From NCBI GenBank assembly GCA_023150345.1, contig JAKLLB010000006.1, forward strand, positions 1 through 64,000: a stretch of 64,000 nucleotides of DNA, given 5' to 3'. The stretch comes from Aquabacterium sp. (GTDB lineage Bacteria > Pseudomonadota > Gammaproteobacteria > Burkholderiales > Burkholderiaceae_C). Below are positions 55,092 to 64,000 of this stretch, piece after piece. The notes under the pieces are model-generated. The model was given only the letters and a program-made list of their open reading frames with translations, was not told the DNA's origin and made no database searches. The translations under genes and the position numbers were made by a program. How positions within the stretch are numbered: position 1 is the first letter of the stretch; each line of letters begins with the position of its first letter.

Positions 55092-56470
55092 TCACCACGA
55101 TCGTGGCCTTCTTGGTGACGTTGGGCGTGCTCATCGTCGTTCATGAATACGGGCACTACCGAGTGGCTGTCGCTTGCGGGGTAAAAGTGCTTCGCTTCTC
55201 GGTAGGGTTCGGCCGGGTGGTGTGGTCCCGTCAGCGAGGGGCGGACGGCACCGAGTTCGTTTTGTCTGCGCTTCCGCTGGGCGGCTACGTGCGCATGCTC
55301 GACGAGCGGGAAGCGCCCGTTGCACCGCACGAGCTCGAGCGCGCCTTCAATCGGCGCCCGCTGTGGCAGCGCACGGCCATCGTCGCGGCAGGTCCCCTGG
55401 CCAATCTCGCGTTGGCAGTGGTGCTCTACGCCGCTGCGCACTGGGTGGGACTGGATGAACCCAAGGCTGTTCTGGGTTCGCCGATCGCGCAGTCGCCCGC
55501 CGAGCGCGCTGGCCTGCGAGCCGGTGATTGGGTGCAGGCCTGGCAAGACACACAGGGCCAGTGGCATGACATCCGCGCCATGACCGATCTGCGCTGGCAG
55601 ATCACGCAGGCGGCCATGGAGCGCCAACCCCTGGACCTCCTCGTCACCGACGCCCAAGGCCAGGGACGGCGGCAGGTCCGCCTGCCGCTGGACGAGTTGC
55701 AGAGCACGGACATCGATGCCTCGCTGATGCGGCGCGTAGGCCTTGGGGGCGCCTACAGCGAACCGGTGCTCGGCGAAGTGAAGCCTGGCGGCCCGGCGCA
55801 ACTGGCGGGACTGAAGCCCGGCGATCGAGTGCTTCGCGTCGACGGTCAGGTGGTGCCCGACGCCCAGGTGCTCCGCGAGCGCATCCGCGCGGCGGTGCGT
55901 GGAGACCAGGGGCGCACGCAGACCTGGGTCGTGCTCCGCCAGGGCCGGCAACTTGAACTCGACGTGACCCCGCGTGTCGCGCAGGAGGGGACGGGAGATG
56001 CGGCACGATCGATTGGCCGCATCGATGCTGTGCCTGGACTTGCGCCCGCGATGGTCACGGTCAGGCTGGGCTTCGTCGACGGGCTTGCGCAGGGTGCATC
56101 GCGGACCTGGGAGATGTCGGCGTTAACCGTGCGCATGCTGGGTCGCATGCTCATCGGCGAGGCGTCGGTGCGCAACCTGAGCGGGCCGCTGACGATTGCC
56201 GACTACGCGGGCCAGTCCGTGAACCAGGGGGTGGCTTACTACCTGGGATTCCTGGCGATGGTCAGCGTCAGCCTGGGAGTGCTCAACCTGCTGCCTCTGC
56301 CGATCCTCGATGGGGGACACCTGATGTATTATCTTTTCGAGGGCCTTACCGGCCGCCCGGTGTCCGAGTTGTGGCTCGCACGCCTGCAGCGCGGCGGCAT
56401 CGCAGTCCTGCTGGCGATGATGTCGGTGGCTCTCTTCAACGACGTGGCCCGCCTTCTGGGCCTGCACTGA
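55088..56470 (+). CDS. rseP: Site-2 protease RseP
   Basis: Intramembrane metalloprotease that cleaves RseA-like anti-sigma factors in the envelope stress response. 460 residues from ATG 55088 (GTG 55079 also in frame). Zinc motif HEYGH at 19-23 (VVHEYGHYRVA). Two PDZ domains occupy about 115-300; the second contains GEVKPGGPAQLAGLKPGDRV. The third zinc ligand is in LLPLPILDGGHLMYY near the C-terminus. Four membrane helices are visible. No rseA or rpoE in the window. Confidence 0.95.
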   Translation: MITTIVAFLVTLGVLIVVHEYGHYRVAVACGVKVLRFSVGFGRVVWSRQRGADGTEFVLSALPLGGYVRMLDEREAPVAPHELERAFNRRPLWQRTAIVAAGPLANLALAVVLYAAAHWVGLDEPKAVLGSPIAQSPAERAGLRAGDWVQAWQDTQGQWHDIRAMTDLRWQITQAAMERQPLDLLVTDAQGQGRRQVRLPLDELQSTDIDASLMRRVGLGGAYSEPVLGEVKPGGPAQLAGLKPGDRVLRVDGQVVPDAQVLRERIRAAVRGDQGRTQTWVVLRQGRQLELDVTPRVAQEGTGDAARSIGRIDAVPGLAPAMVTVRLGFVDGLAQGASRTWEMSALTVRMLGRMLIGEASVRNLSGPLTIADYAGQSVNQGVAYYLGFLAMVSVSLGVLNLLPLPILDGGHLMYYLFEGLTGRPVSELWLARLQRGGIAVLLAMMSVALFNDVARLLGLH

Positions 56471-56479
56471 ACCCACCGA

Positions 56480-58786
56480 ATGCTTGCTTTTCCTTCGCCG
56501 TGCCTGTTTCGTCCCGCGGCTGTGGCCGTGGCTGTCATCGCGGCCGTCGCTGTGCCGCCGGCGCGCGCAGTCGAGCCGTTCGTGCTGACCGACATCCGGG
56601 TCGAGGGCCTTCAGCGCACCGACCCTGGAACGGTCTTCGCTGCGCTGCCGTTCCGGGTTGGGGACACGTACACAGACGACAAGGGCGCTGCCGCCCTGCG
56701 GGCGCTGTTTGCAACGGGCCTGTTCAAGGACGTACGCATCGAGATCGACGGCAAGGTTGCGGTCGTGGTGGTCGAAGAGCGGCCGGTCATCCAGACGGTC
56801 ACCTTTGTCGGGTTGCAGGAATTCGACAAGGACGTGCTGGTCAAGTCGCTCAAGGATGCGGGCATAGGCGAGGGTTTGCCATTCGACAAGGCCCTGGTCG
56901 ACCGGGCCGAACAGGAGATCAAGCGCCAGTATCTGTCGCGCAGCCTGTATGGCGCCGAGGTGGTGACCACCATCACGCCCACCGAGCGCAATCGCGTCAA
57001 CGTCACGTTCACGATGACCGAGGGCGACGCAGCCCGGATCAGCGAGATTCGCATCAACGGCAGCAAGGCGTTCAGCGAGTCCACACTGACGGGACTGATG
57101 GACCTCACCGTCGGCGGTTGGCTCACGTGGTACACGAAGAACGATCGGTATTCGCGCGCCAAGCTCAATGCCGACCTGGAGACGATCCGCTCCTACTATC
57201 TGAACCGCGGCTACCTCGAGTTCGAGATCGAGTCGGCGCAGGTCACCATTTCGCCCGACAAGCAGGACATCGCGATCTCGATCACGGTGCGGGAGGGACA
57301 ACCCTACACCGTCACGGCTGTTCGTTTCCAGGGTGAGTGGCTCGGCAAGGACGACGAGTTCAAGGAACTCGTCGCGATTCGCCCAGGTCAGCCCTATCGT
57401 GCATCGGCAGTGGCCGAGACGACGAAGGCGATGAGCGACCGGTTTGGCATCTACGGCTATGCCTTCGCGCGCATCGAGGCACGTCCTGAGGTCGACCGGG
57501 CAACCGGTCAGGTGGCCCTGGCCCTCGTGGCCGACCCGCAGCGTCGGGTGTACGTCCGGCGCATCGACGTGGCGGGCAATACCCGCACCCGCGACGAAGT
57601 GGTGCGCCGGGAGTTCCGTCAGCTCGAATCCTCATGGTATGACGGCCAGCGCATCAAGTTGTCCCGCGAGAGGGTGGACCGCCTGGGCTACTTCAAGGAT
57701 GTCAATATCGACACCAACGAGGTTCCCAACTCGCCCGACCAGGTGGACCTCGTCGTCAACGTGACCGAGCGCCCCACCGGCAACCTGATGTTCGGCGTCA
57801 CCTTCTCCAGCGCCGAACGCCTGGCGCTGAATGCGTCGATCCGGCAGGACAACGTGTTCGGCTCGGGCAACTACCTTGGTTTCGAAGTCAATACGAGCAA
57901 GAGCCAGCGCAGCCTCGTGTTCAGCACGGTCGACCCGTACTACACGGTCGACGGCGTCTCGCGGTCGCTCGATCTCTACTACAAGACCTCCAAGCCGTTC
58001 AACAGCCTGGGTGACCAATACCAGATCAGCAGCCCAGGCGCGGCGGTCCGGTTCGGCGTGCCGTTCAACGACTACGACACGGTCTTCTTTGGCATCGGTG
58101 CCGAGCAAACCCGGATCGGTGCCACGTCGGGGATCCCGAATTCCTACTTCGAGTACCGCTATCGCTATGGCCCCAGCAGCAGTTCTCTGCCGCTCACGGT
58201 CGGCTGGGCGCGTGACGAGCGCGACAGCGTGCTCACACCCACGGCGGGCCGCTACCAGCGCGTCAACCTTGAGTGGAGCGTGGCCGGCGACGTGCGCTAT
58301 GCGCGAGCCAACCTCCAGTACCAGGAGTTCTTCCCGTTCTTCAACAACCGGTTCACGCTCGGCGTGAATGCCGAGCTCGGATGGGGCAAGGGTCTCGGCG
58401 GGCGTCCATACCCGGTGTTCAAGAACTTCTACGGTGGCGGTTTGGGGTCGGTGCGGGTCTTCGAGCAAAGCTCGCTCGGCGTCATCGACCCCACAGGCGC
58501 GTACATCGGTGGCGCACGCAAGCTCAACCTGAATGCCGAACTCTACTTCCCGGTTCCAGGCACAGGCAACGACAAGAGCCTTCGCATCTTCGCGTTTGCC
58601 GACACCGGCAATGTCTGGCGCGAGGGCGAGCGCATGGACGCCTCGACCCTGCGTGCCTCCGCCGGACTGGGCCTGTCCTGGATCTCACCGGTGGGTCCGC
58701 TCAAGCTGAGCTACGGCACGCCGTTGCGCAGCAAGCCCACGGATAGAATCCAACGTTTCCAATTCCAGATCGGGACCTCGTTCTGA
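56480..58786 (+). CDS. bamA: Outer-membrane assembly factor BamA
   Basis: Omp85 barrel that inserts outer-membrane proteins. 768 residues. A signal peptide ends near residue 30 (VPPARA), and the mature protein opens VEPFVLTDIRVEGLQRTDPG, POTRA1. Five POTRA domains cover about 31-430. The barrel then ends in a terminal Phe (QFQIGTSF), as required for outer-membrane targeting. SAGLGLSWISPVGPLKLSYG is near the C-terminus. The stop shares one base with the skp start (TGATG). Confidence 0.96.
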   Translation: MLAFPSPCLFRPAAVAVAVIAAVAVPPARAVEPFVLTDIRVEGLQRTDPGTVFAALPFRVGDTYTDDKGAAALRALFATGLFKDVRIEIDGKVAVVVVEERPVIQTVTFVGLQEFDKDVLVKSLKDAGIGEGLPFDKALVDRAEQEIKRQYLSRSLYGAEVVTTITPTERNRVNVTFTMTEGDAARISEIRINGSKAFSESTLTGLMDLTVGGWLTWYTKNDRYSRAKLNADLETIRSYYLNRGYLEFEIESAQVTISPDKQDIAISITVREGQPYTVTAVRFQGEWLGKDDEFKELVAIRPGQPYRASAVAETTKAMSDRFGIYGYAFARIEARPEVDRATGQVALALVADPQRRVYVRRIDVAGNTRTRDEVVRREFRQLESSWYDGQRIKLSRERVDRLGYFKDVNIDTNEVPNSPDQVDLVVNVTERPTGNLMFGVTFSSAERLALNASIRQDNVFGSGNYLGFEVNTSKSQRSLVFSTVDPYYTVDGVSRSLDLYYKTSKPFNSLGDQYQISSPGAAVRFGVPFNDYDTVFFGIGAEQTRIGATSGIPNSYFEYRYRYGPSSSSLPLTVGWARDERDSVLTPTAGRYQRVNLEWSVAGDVRYARANLQYQEFFPFFNNRFTLGVNAELGWGKGLGGRPYPVFKNFYGGGLGSVRVFEQSSLGVIDPTGAYIGGARKLNLNAELYFPVPGTGNDKSLRIFAFADTGNVWREGERMDASTLRASAGLGLSWISPVGPLKLSYGTPLRSKPTDRIQRFQFQIGTSF

Positions 58787-59304
58787 TGATCACCAAGCTA
58801 ATCAAGTCCGTCGCCATGGCGGCCTTTGCGGCCGCGGCGCTGGCCTCGGCACAGGCGCAAGAGCTGAAGATCGGCTACGTGAACAGCGAGCGGGTGTTGC
58901 GGGAGGCAGCGCCTGCCAAGGCTGCGCTGGCTCGGATGGAGTCTGACTTCGGCAAGCGCGACAAGGACCTGAACGAGCAGGCCGCACGATTCAAGTCCGC
59001 CGCCGAGAAGCTGGAAAAGGACGCGCCGACACTGTCCGAGGCGGAGCGCAACCGGCGGCAGCGCGAGTTGGTCGAACAGGAGCGCGACATCCAGCGCAAG
59101 CGCCGCGAATTCCAGGAAGACCTGAACCAGCGGCGCAATGAGGAGACGGCCGCGCTGGTCGAGCGTGCCAACAAGGTCATCAAGCAAATCTTCGACTCCG
59201 AGAAGTACGACCTCATCGTGCAGGACGCGGTGTTCTCCAGCCCGCGCGTGGACATCACCGACAAGGTGATCAAGGCGCTCAACGGCGCACCGGCAGGTCG
59301 CTGA
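58786..59304 (+). CDS. skp: Periplasmic chaperone Skp/OmpH
   Basis: 172 residues. A signal peptide ends at about 23 (ALASAQA). The mature chain, [20 protein letters not shown], and the long coiled tentacle (about 45-130, rich in Lys/Glu/Arg/Gln) match Skp, which carries unfolded outer-membrane proteins to BAM. Conserved [20 protein letters not shown] is near the C-terminus. Direct overlap with bamA. Confidence 0.93.
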   Translation: MITKLIKSVAMAAFAAAALASAQAQELKIGYVNSERVLREAAPAKAALARMESDFGKRDKDLNEQAARFKSAAEKLEKDAPTLSEAERNRRQRELVEQERDIQRKRREFQEDLNQRRNEETAALVERANKVIKQIFDSEKYDLIVQDAVFSSPRVDITDKVIKALNGAPAGR

Positions 59305-59332
59305 GGCGGCTCTGCACGGCAGGGGCGGCGCG

Positions 59333-60358
59333 GTGTCGGGTGTCCGGCTTGCCGAGGTCGTCGCAGCGCTGGGGGGGGAGCTGCTGGGCGAACCCGGGTT
59401 GGTGATCCGGCGACTGGCACCGCTCGATACGGCTGGCGCAGATGCGCTTGCGTTCCTCGCCCACCCCCGTTACCTGTCGCAGTTGGCCACTTCCGGGGCG
59501 GCCTGCGTCGTTGTCGGGCACGCCCAACGAGAGGCCGCTACGCTGCGCGGCGCGGCCATCGTTGCCGACGACCCCTACCTCTACTTCGCACGGCTCACGC
59601 AGTGGTGGGCCCGCATGCATCGGCGCGAACCGCCGGTCGGCGTCCATCCCACAGCCGTGGTCGAGCCTGGCGCGTTGATCCACCCCACCGCATGTGTCGG
59701 CCCTTTGGCTGTGATCGGTGCGCGCGCGCACGTCGCAGCGGGTGCCGCGATCGGCGCCCATTGCACGGTGCTGGCCGATGCCCGCGTCGGCGAAAGCACG
59801 CGACTGCATCCGCGCGTGCATGTGGGCGAAGGCTGCCTGATCGGTGCGCGCGGCATCGTCCATCCGGGGGTCGTGATCGGAGCAGATGGCTTCGGTTTTG
59901 CTCCGCACGAAGGCGAGTGGGTCAAGATCGAGCAGCTGGGCGCAGTTCGCATCGGCGACGACGTCGAGATCGGCGCCAACACCTGCATCGACCGTGGCGC
60001 GCTCGAGGATACCGTGATCGAAGACGGTGTCAAGCTCGACAACCTGATCCAGGTGGGCCACAACGTGCGCATCGGCGCCCACAGCGCCATGGCCGGCTGC
60101 GTTGGCATCGCGGGCAGCGCACGCATCGGGCGCCACTGCACAGCAGGCGGCGGCGCCATCATTCTGGGACATCTGGAGTTGGTCGATCATGTGCACATCA
60201 CGGCAGCGACTGTGGTCACCCGGTCGATCTTGAAGCCGGGGCAATACAGTGGCCTGTTTCCCTTCGATGACAATGCGTCCTGGGAAAAGAACGCGGCCAC
60301 GCTGCGCCAGTTGCACAGCCTGCGCGAGCGCCTCAGAGCGCTGGAGAAGAAATCATGA
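59333..60358 (+). CDS. lpxD: UDP-3-O-acylglucosamine N-acyltransferase LpxD
   Basis: Third step of lipid A synthesis. 341 residues from GTG 59333. The N-terminal uridine-binding domain has [20 protein letters not shown] near 32-51. The left-handed beta-helix of hexapeptide repeats follows (about 95-300). The catalytic His is H243 in [18 protein letters not shown], and [20 protein letters not shown] is near 182. The stop overlaps fabZ by 4 bp. Confidence 0.95.
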   Translation: MSGVRLAEVVAALGGELLGEPGLVIRRLAPLDTAGADALAFLAHPRYLSQLATSGAACVVVGHAQREAATLRGAAIVADDPYLYFARLTQWWARMHRREPPVGVHPTAVVEPGALIHPTACVGPLAVIGARAHVAAGAAIGAHCTVLADARVGESTRLHPRVHVGEGCLIGARGIVHPGVVIGADGFGFAPHEGEWVKIEQLGAVRIGDDVEIGANTCIDRGALEDTVIEDGVKLDNLIQVGHNVRIGAHSAMAGCVGIAGSARIGRHCTAGGGAIILGHLELVDHVHITAATVVTRSILKPGQYSGLFPFDDNASWEKNAATLRQLHSLRERLRALEKKS

Positions 60359-60807
60359 CTGCCCCCGTGCTCGACATCCATCAGATCCTGCGCAAGCTGC
60401 CGCACCGGTACCCCATCCTGCTGGTCGACCGCGTGCTCGAGATCGAGCCCAACGTGCGGATCAAGGCGCTGAAGAACGTCACCATCAACGAGCCGTTCTT
60501 CACGGGCCACTTCCCTCAGCGCCCGGTGATGCCGGGTGTGCTCATGCTCGAGGCGCTGGCGCAAGCGGCCGCGTTGCTGTCCTTCCAGTCGAACGGCCAG
60601 ACGCTCGATGACGACACCGTGGTGTATTTCGTGGGTATCGACGCAGCGCGTTTCAAGCGTGTGGTCGAACCGGGTGATCAGTTGGTGCTCGAGGCCACCA
60701 TCGAGCGTGCCAAGTCCGGAATCTTCAAGTACAAGGCCCGTGCCAGCGTCGACGGTGAAACCGCCGTCGAGGCCGAACTGATGTGCACCATGCGCAAGGT
60801 CGCGTGA
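60355..60807 (+). CDS. fabZ: 3-hydroxyacyl-[ACP] dehydratase FabZ
   Basis: 150 residues, hot-dog fold. Catalytic H52 and E66 in [40 protein letters not shown] is the N-terminal hallmark. It competes with LpxA and LpxD for 3-hydroxyacyl-ACP, and its location between lpxD and lpxA is standard. ATGA overlap with lpxD. Confidence 0.96.
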   Translation: MTAPVLDIHQILRKLPHRYPILLVDRVLEIEPNVRIKALKNVTINEPFFTGHFPQRPVMPGVLMLEALAQAAALLSFQSNGQTLDDDTVVYFVGIDAARFKRVVEPGDQLVLEATIERAKSGIFKYKARASVDGETAVEAELMCTMRKVA

Positions 60808-60823
60808 TCGGCGCCGCCCGCCC

Positions 60824-61612
60824 ATGACCCGCATCCACGCCACTGCCATCGTCGACCCTGAAGCCGAACTGGCCGACGATGTCGAGGTGGCGGCCTACGC
60901 GGTAATCGGTGCCCACGTGCGGGTGGGCGCAGGCACGCGCATCGGGGCCCATTGCGTGATCGAGGGCCACACCACCATTGGCCGCGAGAACCGCATCTTT
61001 CAGTTCGCATCCATCGGTGCGGCTCCCCAGGACAAGAAGTACGCCGGTGAGCCAACCCGGCTGGAGATTGGGCACGGCAACACGATCCGCGAGTTCTGCA
61101 CCATCAACACGGGAACTGCCCAGGACGAGGGGGTCACCCGCCTGGGTGATGACAACTGGATCATGGCTTACGTGCACATCGCGCACGACTGCCGCATTGG
61201 TAGCCACACGATCATCGCCAACGCGACGCAGCTCGGGGGTCACGTGCACCTCGGTGACTGGGCGTTTCTGGGCGGATTGTCCGGGGTTCACCAGTTTGTG
61301 CGGGTAGGCGCTCATGCGATGACCGGCTTTCAAACCCGGCTGGCGCAGGACCTGCCGCCCTTTGTTACTGCTGCCGGCAATCCGGCGCAGGCCACCGGCA
61401 TCAACGCCGAGGGCTTGCGTCGGCGTGGCTACTCGCCCGAACGTATCGCCCGGGTCAAACAGATGCATCGCATCCTTTACAGGCAGGGCCTGACCTTGGC
61501 CGCCGCCACGGAAGCATTGCGAGCGCTGGTCGACGACGTGCCGGAGGCGGCAGTCGACGTGTCGTTGATGTTGTCGTTCCTCGCCGAGGCTGAGCGCGGC
61601 ATCGTGCGTTGA
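60824..61612 (+). CDS. lpxA: UDP-N-acetylglucosamine acyltransferase LpxA
   Basis: First step of lipid A synthesis. 262 residues. Hexapeptide repeats fill about 1-185. The catalytic His is H121 in [20 protein letters not shown]. The C-terminal helical domain has [17 protein letters not shown] near 190-206. ATG 60824 is 16 bp after fabZ. The next ATG (lpxB) is 2 bp after the stop. Confidence 0.96.
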   Translation: MTRIHATAIVDPEAELADDVEVAAYAVIGAHVRVGAGTRIGAHCVIEGHTTIGRENRIFQFASIGAAPQDKKYAGEPTRLEIGHGNTIREFCTINTGTAQDEGVTRLGDDNWIMAYVHIAHDCRIGSHTIIANATQLGGHVHLGDWAFLGGLSGVHQFVRVGAHAMTGFQTRLAQDLPPFVTAAGNPAQATGINAEGLRRRGYSPERIARVKQMHRILYRQGLTLAAATEALRALVDDVPEAAVDVSLMLSFLAEAERGIVR

Positions 61613-61614
61613 CC

Positions 61615-62763
61615 ATGGGCGAGGGCGCCGCCATCTCTGTGGCGATGGTGGCCGGTGAGGCCTCGGGCGATCTGTTGGCTGGCTTGCTGCTGGCCGGGTT
61701 GCGTTCGCGATGGCCGGGGCTGCGTGCTGCTGGGATCGGCGGTCCGCGCATGGTGGCTCAGGGCTTCGAGTCGTGGTGGCCGCACGAGCGCCTGGCGGTC
61801 TTCGGATATGTGGATGCGCTGCGTCGCCTGCCCGAACTCTTGAAGATTCGGCGCCAGCTGGCCGGGCGCCTGCTGTCCGATCGACCGCAGGTCTTCGTCG
61901 GCGTGGACGCACCGGACTTCAACTTCGGGCTCGAAGCTCGGCTGCGCTCGGCCGGGGTCCCGACCGTGCACTTCGTCTGCCCCTCGATCTGGGCCTGGCG
62001 CGGCGAGCGCGTGCATCGTCTGGCCCGCGCCGCCGACCATGTGCTGTGCTTGTTCCCGTTCGAGCCGCCGCTGTTGCACCGCCACGGCGTCGCGGCGACG
62101 TTCGTGGGGCACCCGTTGGCCGATGCCATTGCGCTGACCCCGCCTCGCAGTCAGGCGCGGGCGTCTCTGGGCCTGACCGAGGATGCCACAGTGGTGGCGC
62201 TGCTGCCCGGCAGCCGCCGCAGCGAAGTCGACTTGATCGCGCCGCTCTTGGCGGCAGCGGCTGCGCGCCTGGCGCGCTCCCGGCCGGCGTGCCAGTTCGT
62301 CCTTCCGGTAGCGCCCGGAATGAAGGAGCTGGTCGAGTCTATCCTTCGGCGCGAGGCGCCCGCTCTGGGAGTGCTGTGCCTGGACGGCCGCTCGCATGAT
62401 GCGCTGGCGGCATGTGACCTCGCACTGGTGGCCAGCGGTACGGCCACGCTCGAGGCCGCGCTGTTCAAGCGGCCCATGGTGATCACCTACCGGCTGTCCT
62501 GGTTGAACTGGCAACGCATGAAGCGCATGCGCTACCAGCCCTGGGTCGGACTGCCCAACGTCCTGTGCAACGAGTTCGTCGTTCCCGAGCGGATACAGGA
62601 TGAAGCCACGCCGGAGAATCTGGCGAGTGACGCGCTTGCGTGGCTGGACGACCCGCAGCGTGTGCGCTCAGTTCAGGCCAGATTCGATGAGCTGCACCGG
62701 ATGTTGCGTCAGGACACCGCTCGAAAGGCCAGCGATGCCATCGCGGCGATCATCCAAGGCTGA
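61615..62763 (+). CDS. lpxB: Lipid-A-disaccharide synthase LpxB
   Basis: GT-B glycosyltransferase joining lipid X and UDP-diacylglucosamine. 382 residues from ATG 61615. [20 protein letters not shown] lies near 13-32, [16 protein letters not shown] near 42, and [20 protein letters not shown] near 100. The C-terminal half has [17 protein letters not shown] and [24 protein letters not shown] overlapping the lpxA stop would add two residues. The 3' end overlaps rnhB by 29 bp. Confidence 0.95.
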   Translation: MGEGAAISVAMVAGEASGDLLAGLLLAGLRSRWPGLRAAGIGGPRMVAQGFESWWPHERLAVFGYVDALRRLPELLKIRRQLAGRLLSDRPQVFVGVDAPDFNFGLEARLRSAGVPTVHFVCPSIWAWRGERVHRLARAADHVLCLFPFEPPLLHRHGVAATFVGHPLADAIALTPPRSQARASLGLTEDATVVALLPGSRRSEVDLIAPLLAAAAARLARSRPACQFVLPVAPGMKELVESILRREAPALGVLCLDGRSHDALAACDLALVASGTATLEAALFKRPMVITYRLSWLNWQRMKRMRYQPWVGLPNVLCNEFVVPERIQDEATPENLASDALAWLDDPQRVRSVQARFDELHRMLRQDTARKASDAIAAIIQG

Positions 62764-63415
62764 GCCCGCGCAGCTGGGGCTGGCCTGGGACCGACCCGGG
62801 CTGGTTGCGGGAGTCGACGAGGCGGGTCGCGGACCCTTGGCGGGCCCGGTCGTGGCTGCGGCTGTGATCCTCGACGACCTGCACCCGATCAGTGGCCTGG
62901 CCGACTCGAAGGTGCTGACACCGAAGCGACGGGAGCGCCTGCACGATGAGATTCGCGCCAAGGCACTGGCCTGCTGTATCGCCCAAGCCAGCGCCGAGGA
63001 AATCGACCGTCTGAACATCCTGCAGGCCAGCCTGCTGGCGATGCGCCGGGCGGTCGAGGGCCTGCGCTTGACGCCCCATCGCGTACTCGTCGACGGCAAT
63101 CGCCTGCCGGTGCTCCGCGTGCCTGCCGAGGCCCTGATTGGTGGCGACGCGAAGGTGCCGGCGATCTCGGCCGCGTCCATCCTGGCCAAGGTGTATCGCG
63201 ATCGGTTGTGCCACCACATGCACGAGCAGCATCCTGGGTATGGGTTCGATGTTCACAAGGGCTACCCCACCCCTTCCCATCTGGCGGCACTTCGGGCGCT
63301 GGGGCCCTGCGAGTTGCACCGGCGCAGCTTCGCTCCCGTGCGCGACGCGATGGCTGCCGTTGCAAGCGGCGGCGCCCAGGCGAGCGCTGATGCGAGCCGC
63401 AGGCCCGACACATGA
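62735..63415 (+). CDS. rnhB: Ribonuclease HII
   Basis: Degrades RNA in RNA-DNA hybrids and single ribonucleotides. 226 residues from ATG 62735. Active site D28/E29 in [28 protein letters not shown] supplies a further Asp near 120. [20 protein letters not shown] and [20 protein letters not shown] complete the family pattern. The start lies inside the last 29 bp of lpxB and the stop overlaps the next gene by 4 bp. The last 25 residues are a variable tail. Confidence 0.95.
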   Translation: MPSRRSSKAEPAQLGLAWDRPGLVAGVDEAGRGPLAGPVVAAAVILDDLHPISGLADSKVLTPKRRERLHDEIRAKALACCIAQASAEEIDRLNILQASLLAMRRAVEGLRLTPHRVLVDGNRLPVLRVPAEALIGGDAKVPAISAASILAKVYRDRLCHHMHEQHPGYGFDVHKGYPTPSHLAALRALGPCELHRRSFAPVRDAMAAVASGGAQASADASRRPDT

Positions 63416-64000
63416 ATTCACCCCTGCGGATCACATCGCGTGATAACCCACTTTTGGTGCGGGTACGCAAGCTGGCCCGCGGTGCTTCGGTGCGCCGTCT
63501 GGGCGCTGCGGAATCGGAAATGTGGCTGGAGGGCGAACACCTGTGCGCGGCGCTGAAGCTGCGGGGGTGGCAGGCCACCCAGGCCCTGGTGTCTGAATCC
63601 GCCTGGCTGCAGCCGCGCGTGCGCGAGGTGGTCGAGGGCGTGCTGCGCGTGGCCGTGATCCCCGATGCACTGTTCGCCGGCCTCAGCGCGCTGGAGTCGC
63701 CTGCCGGGATCGGGTTTCTGTGTCCTGTTCCGAGCCCACTGGCGATGCGACCCGAAGCGAGCAGCGTCGTGCTCGATCGGTTGCAGGATCCAGGCAATGT
63801 CGGCAGCATCTTGCGTACGGCCGCGGCGATGGGGTTCACTCAGGTGCTGGCCATGCGCGGAACGGTCGCGCTGTGGTCGCCGAAGGTGTTGCGCGCGGGG
63901 ATGGGAGCGCACTTCGGCTTGATGCTGTATGAGGGTCTGCAGCCCGCAGACCTCGACGTGCTGAAGGTGCCGATGCTGGGCACCAGCCTCCAGGCTCAGG
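63412..64000 (+). CDS. TrmH/SpoU-family RNA 2'-O-methyltransferase (partial, cut by window end)
   Basis: 196 residues seen, continuing past the window. An N-terminal substrate-binding domain (about 1-95: [19 protein letters not shown], then [18 protein letters not shown]) is followed by the SPOUT domain beginning with [20 protein letters not shown] near 120-139, motif 1 with the conserved Asn and Arg. Later motifs are beyond the edge. The likely target is 23S rRNA or tRNA ribose; RlmB-like is only a guess. ATG 63412 overlaps the rnhB stop (ATGA). Confidence 0.9.
   Translation, partial: MNSPLRITSRDNPLLVRVRKLARGASVRRLGAAESEMWLEGEHLCAALKLRGWQATQALVSESAWLQPRVREVVEGVLRVAVIPDALFAGLSALESPAGIGFLCPVPSPLAMRPEASSVVLDRLQDPGNVGSILRTAAAMGFTQVLAMRGTVALWSPKVLRAGMGAHFGLMLYEGLQPADLDVLKVPMLGTSLQAQ

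Overview
The window looks like one contiguous piece of a GC-rich betaproteobacterial chromosome, most likely order Burkholderiales. That is inferred from gene content and order, not from a database search. The main clues are the run pilW - rodZ-like - ispG - hisS - yfgM-like - bamB - der - hfq - hflX - hflK - hflC - DUF2065 - hisZ - purA, the use of hisZ, and an RNase R without its usual N-terminal domain. Almost all of it is core housekeeping sequence with short intergenic gaps. No CRISPR array, rRNA operon, prophage, defence island or biosynthetic cluster was seen.

Layout. 1-886: remains of an integrase-core (DDE) insertion element whose transposase is cut off, apparently by the end of a second mobile element at about position 77; its outer end carries two near-identical 21-bp sites. 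897-1432: tRNA-Gly(GCC), tRNA-Cys(GCA) and tRNA-Leu(UAA), with terminators after the first two. 1508-9306: murI (minus strand), then etfB-etfA, an acyl-CoA dehydrogenase and a nitronate-monooxygenase-like flavoprotein, preceded by a strong palindrome that looks like a TetR-type operator; then an unpaired peptide-binding protein and a small Cys-rich protein on the minus strand. 9519-16713: the 2-oxoglutarate dehydrogenase operon sucA-sucB-(SHOCT/PspC protein)-lpdA-zapE. 16715-25466: a secreted coiled-coil protein, a PP2C phosphatase, a DUF465 protein, a DinG-type helicase, bamD divergent from rluD, and scpB-rluB.

25644-42091: ndk, rlmN and the long pilW-to-purA run, ending in a phosphoribosyltransferase. 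42302-42386: tRNA-Leu(CAG) on the minus strand, its promoter lying in the leader of rnr (RNase R). 44724-48960: a minus-strand operon of amidase, FAD-dependent D-amino-acid dehydrogenase and NAD(P)HX repair enzyme. 48928-64000: rpsB-tsf-pyrH-frr-uppS-cdsA-dxr-rseP-bamA-skp-lpxD-fabZ-lpxA-lpxB-rnhB and a TrmH-family methyltransferase cut by the window edge. This last stretch joins translation factors to isoprenoid supply (uppS, dxr), phospholipid synthesis (cdsA), envelope stress proteolysis (rseP), outer-membrane protein assembly (bamA, skp) and lipid A synthesis. bamB and bamD are elsewhere in the window.

I did not find a clearly new multi-gene system. The points most worth a second look are the nested mobile-element junction and paired end sites, the palindrome before etfBA, the SHOCT/PspC gene inside the odh operon, the rpsB extended -10 promoter lying inside the opposite-strand amidase gene, the amidase - D-amino-acid dehydrogenase - NAD(P)HX repair operon, the Cys-rich small protein, and the heavily extended RluB.
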